A DNA stretch of 47,621 nucleotides from JBBKWX01 sp037969175. GTDB lineage: Bacteria; Bacteroidota; Bacteroidia; AKYH767-A; JBBKVM01. The DNA lies in NCBI GenBank assembly GCA_037969175.1, contig JBBKWX010000254.1, forward strand, positions 1 through 47,621, written 5' to 3'. The position numbers and the translations under genes were made by a program. A model generated the notes under the pieces. The model saw nothing but the letters and a program-made list of their open reading frames with translations, had not been told where the DNA came from and ran no database searches. Of this stretch, positions 1 to 7,744 are shown in pieces; position 1 is the first letter of the stretch, and each line of letters starts with the position of its first letter.

Positions 1-3000
1 GCTTCAGTAAGCGTAGGTGGCGGAACTGCTCCTTATTCTTATAGCTGGTCAAATGGTAGCACATCTGCTTCAATGAGTGGATTGTGTGCCGGTGTTTATA
101 CCGTAAACGTTACGGATGCAAATCAGTGTGTTGCAACATGTACAGTAACAATCAGTGAACCTGCAGCACTTTCAGCATCAGCCAGCGGAACGAATATTTC
201 TTGCTATGGTGTTTGTGATGGAACAGCAACTGTAAGTGTAAATGGCGGAACAGCACCTTATACATATAGCTGGTCAAATGGATCTACTACTCAATCATTG
301 AGTAACCTTTGCGCCGGTTCTTATAGTGTAACTGTAACGGATGCACACGGATGTGTTTATCAAAGTTCAGTATTGATCACCGAGCCAAGCGAATTGATGG
401 CAAATTGTTCAGGTAGCAATGTAAGTTGTTATCAGGCAGCTAACGGAACTGCTTCAGTTATCGCTAGTGGTGGAACTGCTCCTTATACATATTCATGGTC
501 TAATGGTCAAACCACAGCTTCAATCAGTGGTCTGTCAGCCGGAACTTATACAGTAACAGTAACCGATGCTCATGGTTGTGTTAAATCATGCAGCTATACA
601 GTAACAGAACCAATTGTACTTACCTCACAGTGTTCATCTACGGATGTATCATGCTACAATGCATGTGACGGAACTGCAAGTGTAAATGCTAATGGTGGAA
701 CAGCTCCTTATTCTTATAGCTGGTCAAATGGTGGCACATCTGCTTCAATGAGTGGATTGTGTGCTGGTACTTATACTGTAACTGTTACGGATGCAAATCA
801 GTGTGTTAGTTCATGCACTGTTACGATCTCAGAGCCTGCTCAATTATCTGCTCAGTGTTCAGGTACGAATGTATCTTGTTTCGGAGTGTGTGATGGAACT
901 GCTTCTGTGAATGTAAACGGCGGAACAGCACCTTATTCTTACAGCTGGTCTAACGGAAATACTACAAGTTCTATCAGTGGTCTTTGTGCAGGTTCATATA
1001 CTGTTACAATAACTGATGATAATGGATGTGTTACATCATGTACTTATGTTGTTACCCAACCTACTAAGTTGATTGGAATTGCAACAGGTACAAATGTTAC
1101 TTGTTATGGTACTTGTAATGGTACTGCAACTATTGTAGCAAGTGGCGGAACTCCTCCATACACTTATCTATGGAGTAATGGTGCTACTACTGCAACTATC
1201 ACTGGATTATGTCCAGGATTGTATGTAGGGCATGTGTTTGATGCAAATGGTTGTTCAGTTGTTTGTACTGGTGTTGTAATCACTCAACCTACTCAATTAA
1301 TGGTTTCATGTTCAGGTAGCAATGCAAGTTGTTATCAGGCTTGTGACGGAACTGCTTCAGTTTTAGTTAGCGGTGGAACAGGTCCTTATACTTATAGCTG
1401 GTCCAATGGATCAACATCTGCATCAATCAGTGGATTATGTGCCGGAGTCTATACTGTAACAGTAACTGATAGTCAAGGATGTGTTAATTCTTGTACTTAT
1501 ACTGTTACTGAGTTTCCTCAACTTTCTGCAAATTGCTCTAGTAGTGATGCCAGTTGTTATCAGGCTTGTGATGGTTCAGCTTCTGTTAACGTAACAGGTG
1601 GATCTGCTCCTTTTACATACAGTTGGTCTAATGGTAGCACTTCTGCTTCATTAAGCGGACTATGCGCTGGAACTTACAGTGTTACTGTAACGGATGCAAA
1701 TGGTTGTGTTGCTAATTGTACTGTTAATGTTAATGAGCCTGTGGTGTTGTCAGCAAATTGTTCTTCAAGCAATATAAGTTGCTATGGAGCATGTGACGGT
1801 ACAACTAGTGTTAATGTTAGTGGTGGAACAACACCTTATTCATATGCTTGGTCAAATGGAGGAACTAGTTCTTCTATGAGTGGGCTGTGTGCAGGAACGT
1901 ATACCGTAATTGTTACTGATGCGAATGGTTGTTCTGCAACATGCAGTGTAACAATCACTGAACCATCTCAATTAACTGCTGCTTGTTCTTCAAGTGATGC
2001 AAGTTGTTATCAGTCTTGTGATGGTTCGGCTTCAGTTAATGCAAACGGTGGAACTGCTCCATATACTTATAGCTGGTCTAACGGCGGAACATCTGCTTCA
2101 CTCAGTGGTCTATGTGCAGGATCTTATACTGTGATCGTAACTGACGCAAATGGATGTACTGCTTCATGTACTGTTACTGTAAGTGAGCCTACAGAATTAA
2201 CTGCTCAGTGTTCTGGTACTAATAATTCATGCTACCAGGCATGTAATGGTTCAGCTTCAGTGAATGCAAATGGTGGAACTGCTCCTTATAGCTACAGCTG
2301 GTCGAACGGTGGAACTACTTCATCTATTACCGGACTTTGCGCAGGATCTTATACAGTAACTGTAACGGATGCTAATGGTTGTGTTACTACTTGTACATAT
2401 CTTGTTACTCAACCTGCTCAATTATCAGGAACAGCTACAGGAACAAATGTTACCTGCTATGGATTATGTGATGGAACTGCAACTGCAACTGCAAGTGGTG
2501 GAACTCCTCCATATTCTTACTCATGGTCTAATGGTGCTACAACACAAACTATCACAGGATTGTGCCCTGGATTGTATGTAGCAACAATTACAGATGCTAA
2601 TGGTTGTGTATATACATGCACTGGTGTAGTAATCATAGAACCTGCTGAATTAACTGTTCTGGTTACCGGAACTGACAATTCATGTTTTGGTTCATGTGAC
2701 GGAACTGCTTCAGCTGCTGTAAGCGGTGGAACAGCTCCATATTCATATTCTTGGTCAAATGGTGAAACAACAATGTCTATTACAGGTCTATGTGCCGGAA
2801 TATACACTGTTAATATCACTGATGCTCATGGATGTGTAACTAATGGTTCAATCACGATCACTGAGCCTCCATATTTTGGTGCAGTATTATTATATAATGA
2901 TGCAACTTGTTTTGGTTCATGTGATGGTAATGTATCTGCAACTCCGGTAGGAGGAACACCTCCATATACTTACTTATGGTCTAATGGTGATACTACTTCA

Positions 3001-3318
3001 AGCTTAAGTGGATTATGTGCCGGTCTTTACCATGTAACAGTAACTGATGTTAATGGTTGTTCAGTTTGGGTATGTGCTCCTATAAATGAGCCTGCTCAGA
3101 TGATCGCTAATTGTCATATACTTTACAACTGTGCTCCGGGTGGTGCAAATGGTGCTGTAACTGTTCTGATGAGCGGTGGAACTGCTCCATACACATATCT
3201 GTGGAGTAATGGACAAACGACTCAAACAGCTTCAGGGTTGACTCCGGGAACATACACGGTTGTTGTTACTGATGCTTATGGTTGTACTGCTACTTGCAGC
3301 AAAACTGTAATTACAACT
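1..3318 (+). repeat. Tandem 225-bp SprB coding repeats (about 15 units)
   Basis: Units of 225 bp (sometimes 228) run without interruption from the window edge to about 3318. Counting the YxWSNG core gives 15 units, the first one partial. Nucleotide similarity varies: bases 31-89 and 706-764 differ at one position only and are offset by exactly 675 bp, that is three units. At the protein level units 5-6 (unit starts near 904 and 1129) match units 11-12 best through CTYxVTQP, TNVTCYG and CPGLYV, which implies a six-unit super-repeat. Confidence 0.92.
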
Positions 3319-3657
3319 TCTGCTCAGACACCATTGGATGAGGAAGGACCAGGAAGTATTACAGGTATTGGTTCTGATCCAGCATTAGATCATACAATTC
3401 AGATCACTGCTTATCCAAATCCATTCAATACTACAGCTACAATTGAATTCATACTTCCGTCAACTGACCACGTTAAATTAGATGTGTTCAATGCGGCTGG
3501 TGAAATAGTAGCAGTTTTGTTTGATGGAAAAGCAGAACAAGGTCAAAAGTATTCTGTTAATGTTGATGCTTACAAGTGGGCTGATGGTATTTATGTATAC
3601 CGTCTGGCAACAACTGAAAAGGTTGTTCACAATAAGTTAATTCTTAACAAGTACTAA
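1..3657 (+). CDS. SprB-repeat T9SS-secreted surface protein, 5' end outside window
   Basis: The reading frame is open from base 1, so the gene begins upstream. The first ATG in the window (73) lies inside a repeat and is not the start. What is visible is about 1218 residues: roughly 14.5 tandem SprB-type repeats of 75-76 residues (each with GGTAPYxYxWSNG, then GLCAGxYxVTVTDxxGC and a following SCYxxCDG), then a linker rich in acidic residues, glycine and serine, then a C-terminal T9SS type A sorting domain of about 85 residues with the YPNPF motif and the ending LILNKY. By family knowledge such proteins cross the outer membrane through the type IX system and sit on the surface or are released; SprB itself is the gliding adhesin of Flavobacterium. 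Each repeat carries about four or five cysteines at fixed positions, suggesting disulfides. Adhesin function is inferred. A strong terminator follows 19 bp after the stop. Confidence 0.93.
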   Translation, partial: ASVSVGGGTAPYSYSWSNGSTSASMSGLCAGVYTVNVTDANQCVATCTVTISEPAALSASASGTNISCYGVCDGTATVSVNGGTAPYTYSWSNGSTTQSLSNLCAGSYSVTVTDAHGCVYQSSVLITEPSELMANCSGSNVSCYQAANGTASVIASGGTAPYTYSWSNGQTTASISGLSAGTYTVTVTDAHGCVKSCSYTVTEPIVLTSQCSSTDVSCYNACDGTASVNANGGTAPYSYSWSNGGTSASMSGLCAGTYTVTVTDANQCVSSCTVTISEPAQLSAQCSGTNVSCFGVCDGTASVNVNGGTAPYSYSWSNGNTTSSISGLCAGSYTVTITDDNGCVTSCTYVVTQPTKLIGIATGTNVTCYGTCNGTATIVASGGTPPYTYLWSNGATTATITGLCPGLYVGHVFDANGCSVVCTGVVITQPTQLMVSCSGSNASCYQACDGTASVLVSGGTGPYTYSWSNGSTSASISGLCAGVYTVTVTDSQGCVNSCTYTVTEFPQLSANCSSSDASCYQACDGSASVNVTGGSAPFTYSWSNGSTSASLSGLCAGTYSVTVTDANGCVANCTVNVNEPVVLSANCSSSNISCYGACDGTTSVNVSGGTTPYSYAWSNGGTSSSMSGLCAGTYTVIVTDANGCSATCSVTITEPSQLTAACSSSDASCYQSCDGSASVNANGGTAPYTYSWSNGGTSASLSGLCAGSYTVIVTDANGCTASCTVTVSEPTELTAQCSGTNNSCYQACNGSASVNANGGTAPYSYSWSNGGTTSSITGLCAGSYTVTVTDANGCVTTCTYLVTQPAQLSGTATGTNVTCYGLCDGTATATASGGTPPYSYSWSNGATTQTITGLCPGLYVATITDANGCVYTCTGVVIIEPAELTVLVTGTDNSCFGSCDGTASAAVSGGTAPYSYSWSNGETTMSITGLCAGIYTVNITDAHGCVTNGSITITEPPYFGAVLLYNDATCFGSCDGNVSATPVGGTPPYTYLWSNGDTTSSLSGLCAGLYHVTVTDVNGCSVWVCAPINEPAQMIANCHILYNCAPGGANGAVTVLMSGGTAPYTYLWSNGQTTQTASGLTPGTYTVVVTDAYGCTATCSKTVITTSAQTPLDEEGPGSITGIGSDPALDHTIQITAYPNPFNTTATIEFILPSTDHVKLDVFNAAGEIVAVLFDGKAEQGQKYSVNVDAYKWADGIYVYRLATTEKVVHNKLILNKY

Positions 3658-3675
3658 TCAATAACCATGAAAACG

Positions 3676-3708
3676 AAAACGGGTTCCATTTGGAACCCGT
3701 TTTTTTTT
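3676..3708 (+). terminator. Rho-independent terminator of the SprB-repeat gene
   Basis: A perfect 12-bp stem (AAAACGGGTTCC, 3676-3687, pairing with 3692-3703) with an ATTT loop runs into an uninterrupted T tract to 3708. On the other strand the stem is followed by TTTTCGTTTTC, so it may also stop the convergent minus-strand operon that ends at 3751. Confidence 0.92.
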
Positions 3709-3750
3709 GCTTCAATAATTTGTCATTGAAAAAATAGTATCTCTGATAAT

Positions 3751-4389
3751 TTATAAATCCTGAATCAAATGGATAGGGATTCTGTGTGCACCCTCATGAG
3801 AGATTATTGTGAACCGATCAGAGATTGATCTTAATTTTTGTACTAGTTTTTTCTGCTGCTTAATATTGAATATCTCATCCTGTTTTCCATTCAGCAATGT
3901 GATTTTTATCTGAGCCGATAATTTTTTTATTTGTTCGGAATCAATTTCATTCGCAAAATCACCACCACATAATGTTAAGGTATCAATTAACTCAGGTCTG
4001 GCAATTGCCCATCTGCTTGCTGTCGCTGTTCCTTGAGAAAAACCAACCACATGTAATGAATCAAAATTTATTCTATATTTTTTCTGGATGATAGTATAAA
4101 GATCATTTAACATTTCTAAATAATCTGAAATATCAGTTGCACGATCTTCTTTGGTCATCCACGTTGATCCTACTTTTTGATGAGATGCATCTACATAAAA
4201 TCTATGTAGCCCTTCAGGTGCGATCACAAAATTCCGATCGGGATCCAGAGTTTGAAATGCCTTTATGAAATTTGATGCTAATTGCCCATAGCCATGTAGT
4301 ACAATCCATAATTTTACTCCTGGCTTGGGAATCCCGAAAATTGAATATCTCGCAGTTTTTAAATATCTAAAATGATGTTCATTTATCAT
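3751..4389 (-). CDS. Alpha/beta-hydrolase, phospholipase/carboxylesterase (YpfH-like) family
   Basis: 212 residues with the features of a small cytoplasmic serine esterase: an oxyanion-hole segment LHGYGQ near residue 31, a nucleophile elbow GFSQG (Ser118), a likely catalytic Asp in GKQDEIF (about 171) and His in EGAHRIP (about 202). There is no signal peptide. The ATG overlaps the stop of the upstream hotdog thioesterase as ATGA, so the two are translationally coupled and this is the last gene of the paaZ operon. By family these enzymes cleave carboxyl or thioesters; the substrate cannot be read from the sequence. In this setting hydrolysis of an acyl-ester or acyl-CoA side product is a reasonable guess, not more. 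Confidence 0.85.
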   Translation of the reverse strand: MINEHHFRYLKTARYSIFGIPKPGVKLWIVLHGYGQLASNFIKAFQTLDPDRNFVIAPEGLHRFYVDASHQKVGSTWMTKEDRATDISDYLEMLNDLYTIIQKKYRINFDSLHVVGFSQGTATASRWAIARPELIDTLTLCGGDFANEIDSEQIKKLSAQIKITLLNGKQDEIFNIKQQKKLVQKLRSISDRFTIISHEGAHRIPIHLIQDL

Positions 4390-4835
4390 TTATATCCAAT
4401 AGAAGCATCTAATTCCATATTACTCTTGGCGAAATTACCTGTACCACTTGCAATTAATTTGTTTGATTCAGAATACAATTTACTTTCTGCTACGAAAAGA
4501 TTTTTCCCCTTTTGTAACACACTGCCTTTTGCAATTAACAAACCCTTAGTAGCAGGTCTATGGAAATTTATAAGAAAGGAAGTTGTAAGGATAAAATGAT
4601 CATGAACTTGGGAACTGCAAGCAAAATATGCAGCATCATCCAATAGTTTGAATATAATGGAACCATGCAAAGCACCGGCCGCATGGTAGAATTCAGAATT
4701 GTCGACAAGCTTAATTTCACATGTCCCATATTGAATGTGAATTTCACTTTTCAAAAGAATATTAAATGGTGCTGACAAATACATCCTCTCAAGATTTCTG
4801 AAATGTGGCTCTCCGCTCAACAATTCTTTTTCCAT
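4386..4835 (-). CDS. PaaI-like hotdog-fold acyl-CoA thioesterase
   Basis: 149 residues, the length of a single hotdog domain. The central signature is HAAGALHGSIIFKLLDDAA (about residues 51-69), the counterpart of the HGGxxxxLxDxA helix of PaaI/YbgC-type thioesterases, followed by beta strands containing TTSFLINFHRPA and GTGNFA. The gene begins three bases after the stop of the fused E1 gene and overlaps the following esterase by four bases, so it is a true operon member. It is clearly different from the second PaaI-type gene in this window at 15863-16294, which is closer to classical PaaI. Predicted to hydrolyse acyl-CoA in the cytoplasm; the substrate is unknown. Confidence 0.85.
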   Translation of the reverse strand: MEKELLSGEPHFRNLERMYLSAPFNILLKSEIHIQYGTCEIKLVDNSEFYHAAGALHGSIIFKLLDDAAYFACSSQVHDHFILTTSFLINFHRPATKGLLIAKGSVLQKGKNLFVAESKLYSESNKLIASGTGNFAKSNMELDASIGYK

Positions 4836-4838
4836 TGA

Positions 4839-6932
4839 TCAGTAGTTTAATATTTTTTCAATTACCAATTCAACTTTGGAAGCATTTGGGATCATTGTAA
4901 ATTCTAAAGTACTGTTTAAAGGAATTGCAGGAAGGTCTTCAGATCCCAATACATCTACAGGCGCATCTAATTCTTTGAAACAAGCTTGCTGGATTCTTCC
5001 CGCTAATGCTTGCGCAAAACTATTATTGACAGGCTCTTCAGTAAGTACAAGGCACTTGCTATGTTTCTTTACCTCTGAAAAAATCAAATCTGTATCTAAT
5101 GGTACGATAGTCCGAAGATCTACTATAGTTACTTTTTTTGGAAATTTCTTTGCAGCAGTTTTTGCCCAATATACTCCCATTCCATATGTAATAATGACAA
5201 CACAATCTCCGGCAGCTATATTTGATGGATCTGCTTCAAGTACCATTCTTCCTTTTCCAAAAGGTAATATGTAATCTTCTGATGGTTCAATGGTTCTTGC
5301 ATCTTCTGTGCCTTTGATCTTAGACCAGTATAGTCCTTTATGTTCTAGAATAACAACCGGGTTGGGATCGTAATAAGCAGACTTCATCAATCCTTTCAGA
5401 TCTGCCCCCGTACTTGGATAGGCTATCTTTATGCCCCGGATATTTGCAAGAACTGATTCCACACTTGAAGAGTGATAGGGTCCCCCTGATCCATAGGCTC
5501 CAATAGGAACACGAATGATACAGCTAACCGGCCATTGTCCATTGCTTAAATAACATGACCTGCTGACCTCCGTAAATAATTGGTTTAAGCCGGGCCAAAT
5601 GTAATCTGCAAATTGAACTTCAACTATAGGTTTGCATCCTGCTGCCGACATACCAACGGTACTGCCAATAATAAATGCTTCCTGAATTGGTGTGTTGAAT
5701 ACCCTTGAGTCTCCAAACTTCTGAGCCAGCGTAGCAGCTTCACGAAATACTCCGCCTAATCTGCCACCAACATCCTGACCATATAATAAACATTCAGGAT
5801 GCTTGCGCATCAATTCCTGAATTGCAAACAAAGCTGAGTCAACCATTACAGTTGGCTGCTTACCGGCCGGCGCCCTTTCTCCTTTTTCTTCGGTGACTGG
5901 AGTAGGGGCAAACATATGTGTAAATAGATCTTCCGGTCTTGGGTCTTCGGCTTTTAAAGCTTTTTCATATTCAACCTGAACTTGTTCGCGGATCTCGTTT
6001 TCAATTGTTGTGATCTTTTCTTTTGTAATTCCATTATCCAGAATCAACTGGATCATTTTAGGATAGGGGTCTCTGGTTGCAGCTTCTTCCAGATCATCGC
6101 GATACCATTCTTTCCTTACCCCTGAAGTATGATGATTTAATAAAGGAACTTTTGCATGAATAAGAAATGGTCTTCTTTCTTTACGGATCAAATCCAAAAC
6201 TTCTTTAATGGTAGAATAACTTTCGATGAAATTAGTGCCATCGATCGTTCTTACTTCAAGTCCGGGAAATCCTTTAGCATATCCTGTTGCATCCGTTGCC
6301 CTTATCTCTTTTGCGTTTGCTGAGATATCCCATTCATTGTCTTGTACCAAATATAAGATCGGGAATTTTTTAAGCACAGCCATTTGGAAAGCTTCTGCTA
6401 CTTCACCTTCTGTTATACTTGCATCACCCAATGAACAAACTACTACCGGTTTATCTTCCATGTCTTCAGCGAGACCCTGGTTCTCTAAATATTGTATCCC
6501 CATCGCAACACCTGTTGTGGGAATAGCTTGCATACCTGTTGCCGAACTTTGGTGAGGAATTTTAGGCATCCCCTTTCGGTTCAAACTAGGATGACAATAA
6601 TAAGTTCTTCCACCCGAAAATGGATCGTCTCTTTTAGCTAATAATTGCAACATCAATTCATAAGGTTGCATACCTATAGATAAAAGTATGCTGTCGTCAC
6701 GGTAATAGGCACTCAGGAAATCTTGCGGTTTTAATTGCAGTCCCAGAGCTATCTGTATCGCTTCATGACCTCTTGAAGTTGCATGCACATATTTTGCTGT
6801 AACTTCTTTGTTAGCTTCATAAAGTTCTGCAAGAGATTTTGCAGTGCACATCAATCGGAATGCCTTTTCCAGTAATTCAGGAGACAAAATTTCGCCTTTT
6901 CGATCCTTCTTATTCCGTGTATCAGTTAACAT
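4839..6932 (-). CDS. Fused alpha+beta 2-oxo acid dehydrogenase E1 component (branched-chain type)
   Basis: 697 residues that read as two E1 subunits joined. The first half (about 15-340) is the thiamine-diphosphate-binding alpha part, with SRGHEAIQIALG, HQSSATGMQAIPTTGVAMG and the ThDP segment GDASITEGEVAEAF followed by DNEWDISA. The second half (about 362-697) is the beta or transketolase-like part, with LYGQDVGGRLGGVF, VFNTPIQEAFIIGSTVGMSA and GAYGSGGPYHSSSVES. Such fusions are common in Bacteroidota and are annotated as 2-oxoisovalerate dehydrogenase E1; they feed an E2 lipoyl acyltransferase, which is not encoded here. It lies 43 bp after the crotonase gene and 3 bp before the hotdog gene, in the paaZ operon. 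Which 2-oxo acid it uses, and whether it serves phenylacetate or amino-acid breakdown, is open. Confidence 0.9.
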   Translation of the reverse strand: MLTDTRNKKDRKGEILSPELLEKAFRLMCTAKSLAELYEANKEVTAKYVHATSRGHEAIQIALGLQLKPQDFLSAYYRDDSILLSIGMQPYELMLQLLAKRDDPFSGGRTYYCHPSLNRKGMPKIPHQSSATGMQAIPTTGVAMGIQYLENQGLAEDMEDKPVVVCSLGDASITEGEVAEAFQMAVLKKFPILYLVQDNEWDISANAKEIRATDATGYAKGFPGLEVRTIDGTNFIESYSTIKEVLDLIRKERRPFLIHAKVPLLNHHTSGVRKEWYRDDLEEAATRDPYPKMIQLILDNGITKEKITTIENEIREQVQVEYEKALKAEDPRPEDLFTHMFAPTPVTEEKGERAPAGKQPTVMVDSALFAIQELMRKHPECLLYGQDVGGRLGGVFREAATLAQKFGDSRVFNTPIQEAFIIGSTVGMSAAGCKPIVEVQFADYIWPGLNQLFTEVSRSCYLSNGQWPVSCIIRVPIGAYGSGGPYHSSSVESVLANIRGIKIAYPSTGADLKGLMKSAYYDPNPVVILEHKGLYWSKIKGTEDARTIEPSEDYILPFGKGRMVLEADPSNIAAGDCVVIITYGMGVYWAKTAAKKFPKKVTIVDLRTIVPLDTDLIFSEVKKHSKCLVLTEEPVNNSFAQALAGRIQQACFKELDAPVDVLGSEDLPAIPLNSTLEFTMIPNASKVELVIEKILNY

Positions 6933-6975
6933 GTTTTATAATTTTCAATAATCAAAATGAATAAAAGATTTCTGA

Positions 6976-7734
6976 TTAACGAGTTTTGAATTTAGCTATC
7001 GCATTCTTTGTGAAATCCGACAAAACCAAAGTACCACTCATTACAGCTCTTTCTGAAAGTAATTTATCCCAGTCTTCTGTCCCTTGCCAAAATATCTTCT
7101 TTAACATTGCCATGGCTTCAGGATTACTGTTTGCCAATTTATTGCTAAGTACTTCAATTGCTTTATCCATCAATTCAATGGAATCGAAAACCTCTGCGTA
7201 TAATCCTTTAGAATAAGCCCATGATGCCGATTGCCATTCCGTAGCATTTATGGAAAGTGAAGAAAATGGACCATCTCCGATCTTTCTTGCAACAGCAGGT
7301 CCAACAACAAAGGGTCCTATTCCCACGGCTAATTCACTCAGCTTAATTGAAGCATCATTTACTGCCAAGGTATAATCGGCTGCTGAAGCAAGCCCTACGC
7401 CACCACCAACCGCTTTTCCCTGCACCCGTGCAATAATAAATTTCGGTGCTTTACGCATTGCATTTATCACCAATGCAAAACCGGAAAAAAACTCCTTTCC
7501 TTGACTTATATCTTGAATAGAAACTAATTCATCAAATGAAGCACCGGCACAAAATGCTTTTTCTCCTTCACTCATTAATACCAACACTTTCGCTGAATTA
7601 TCATTCCCAGCATCTTCAATAGTTTTTGCCAATCTTCTTAAAAGATCACCTGGTAATGAATTGCTCTGTGGGTGAAAAAATGTAATATATCCAACACCAT
7701 TCTCAACCTTATAATTTACGGTTCCTTCAGACAT
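6976..7734 (-). CDS. Enoyl-CoA hydratase/isomerase (crotonase) family protein, possible PaaF role
   Basis: 252 residues, the usual crotonase length. Visible family motifs are the oxyanion-hole segments EKAFCAGASFDEL (about 58-70) and VQGKAVGGGVGLASAADY (about 104-121). The first catalytic-type glutamate is kept in IKLSELAVGIGP, but my manual alignment puts Leu or Ser (SSLSINATEW) where classical enoyl-CoA hydratases carry the second glutamate. PaaG is encoded elsewhere in the window (21982-22764), so this paralogue could be the 2,3-dehydroadipyl-CoA hydratase (PaaF) that the pathway needs, or an isomerase. It sits 10 bp downstream of paaZ and 43 bp upstream of the fused E1. Family certain, exact reaction uncertain. 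Confidence 0.85.
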   Translation of the reverse strand: MSEGTVNYKVENGVGYITFFHPQSNSLPGDLLRRLAKTIEDAGNDNSAKVLVLMSEGEKAFCAGASFDELVSIQDISQGKEFFSGFALVINAMRKAPKFIIARVQGKAVGGGVGLASAADYTLAVNDASIKLSELAVGIGPFVVGPAVARKIGDGPFSSLSINATEWQSASWAYSKGLYAEVFDSIELMDKAIEVLSNKLANSNPEAMAMLKKIFWQGTEDWDKLLSERAVMSGTLVLSDFTKNAIAKFKTR

Positions 7735-7744
7735 TATTTTAAGA

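Noticed and set aside
2517..2819. 100-codon antisense ORF in the SprB array, and the similar long antisense frames over the giant T9SS genes
   Set aside because: Repetitive coding DNA with regular codon use leaves one antisense frame open; products have no motifs and repeat with the array.
1..3318. Possible CRISPR or satellite array
   Set aside because: The units are 225 bp, in frame and protein-coding without spacers.
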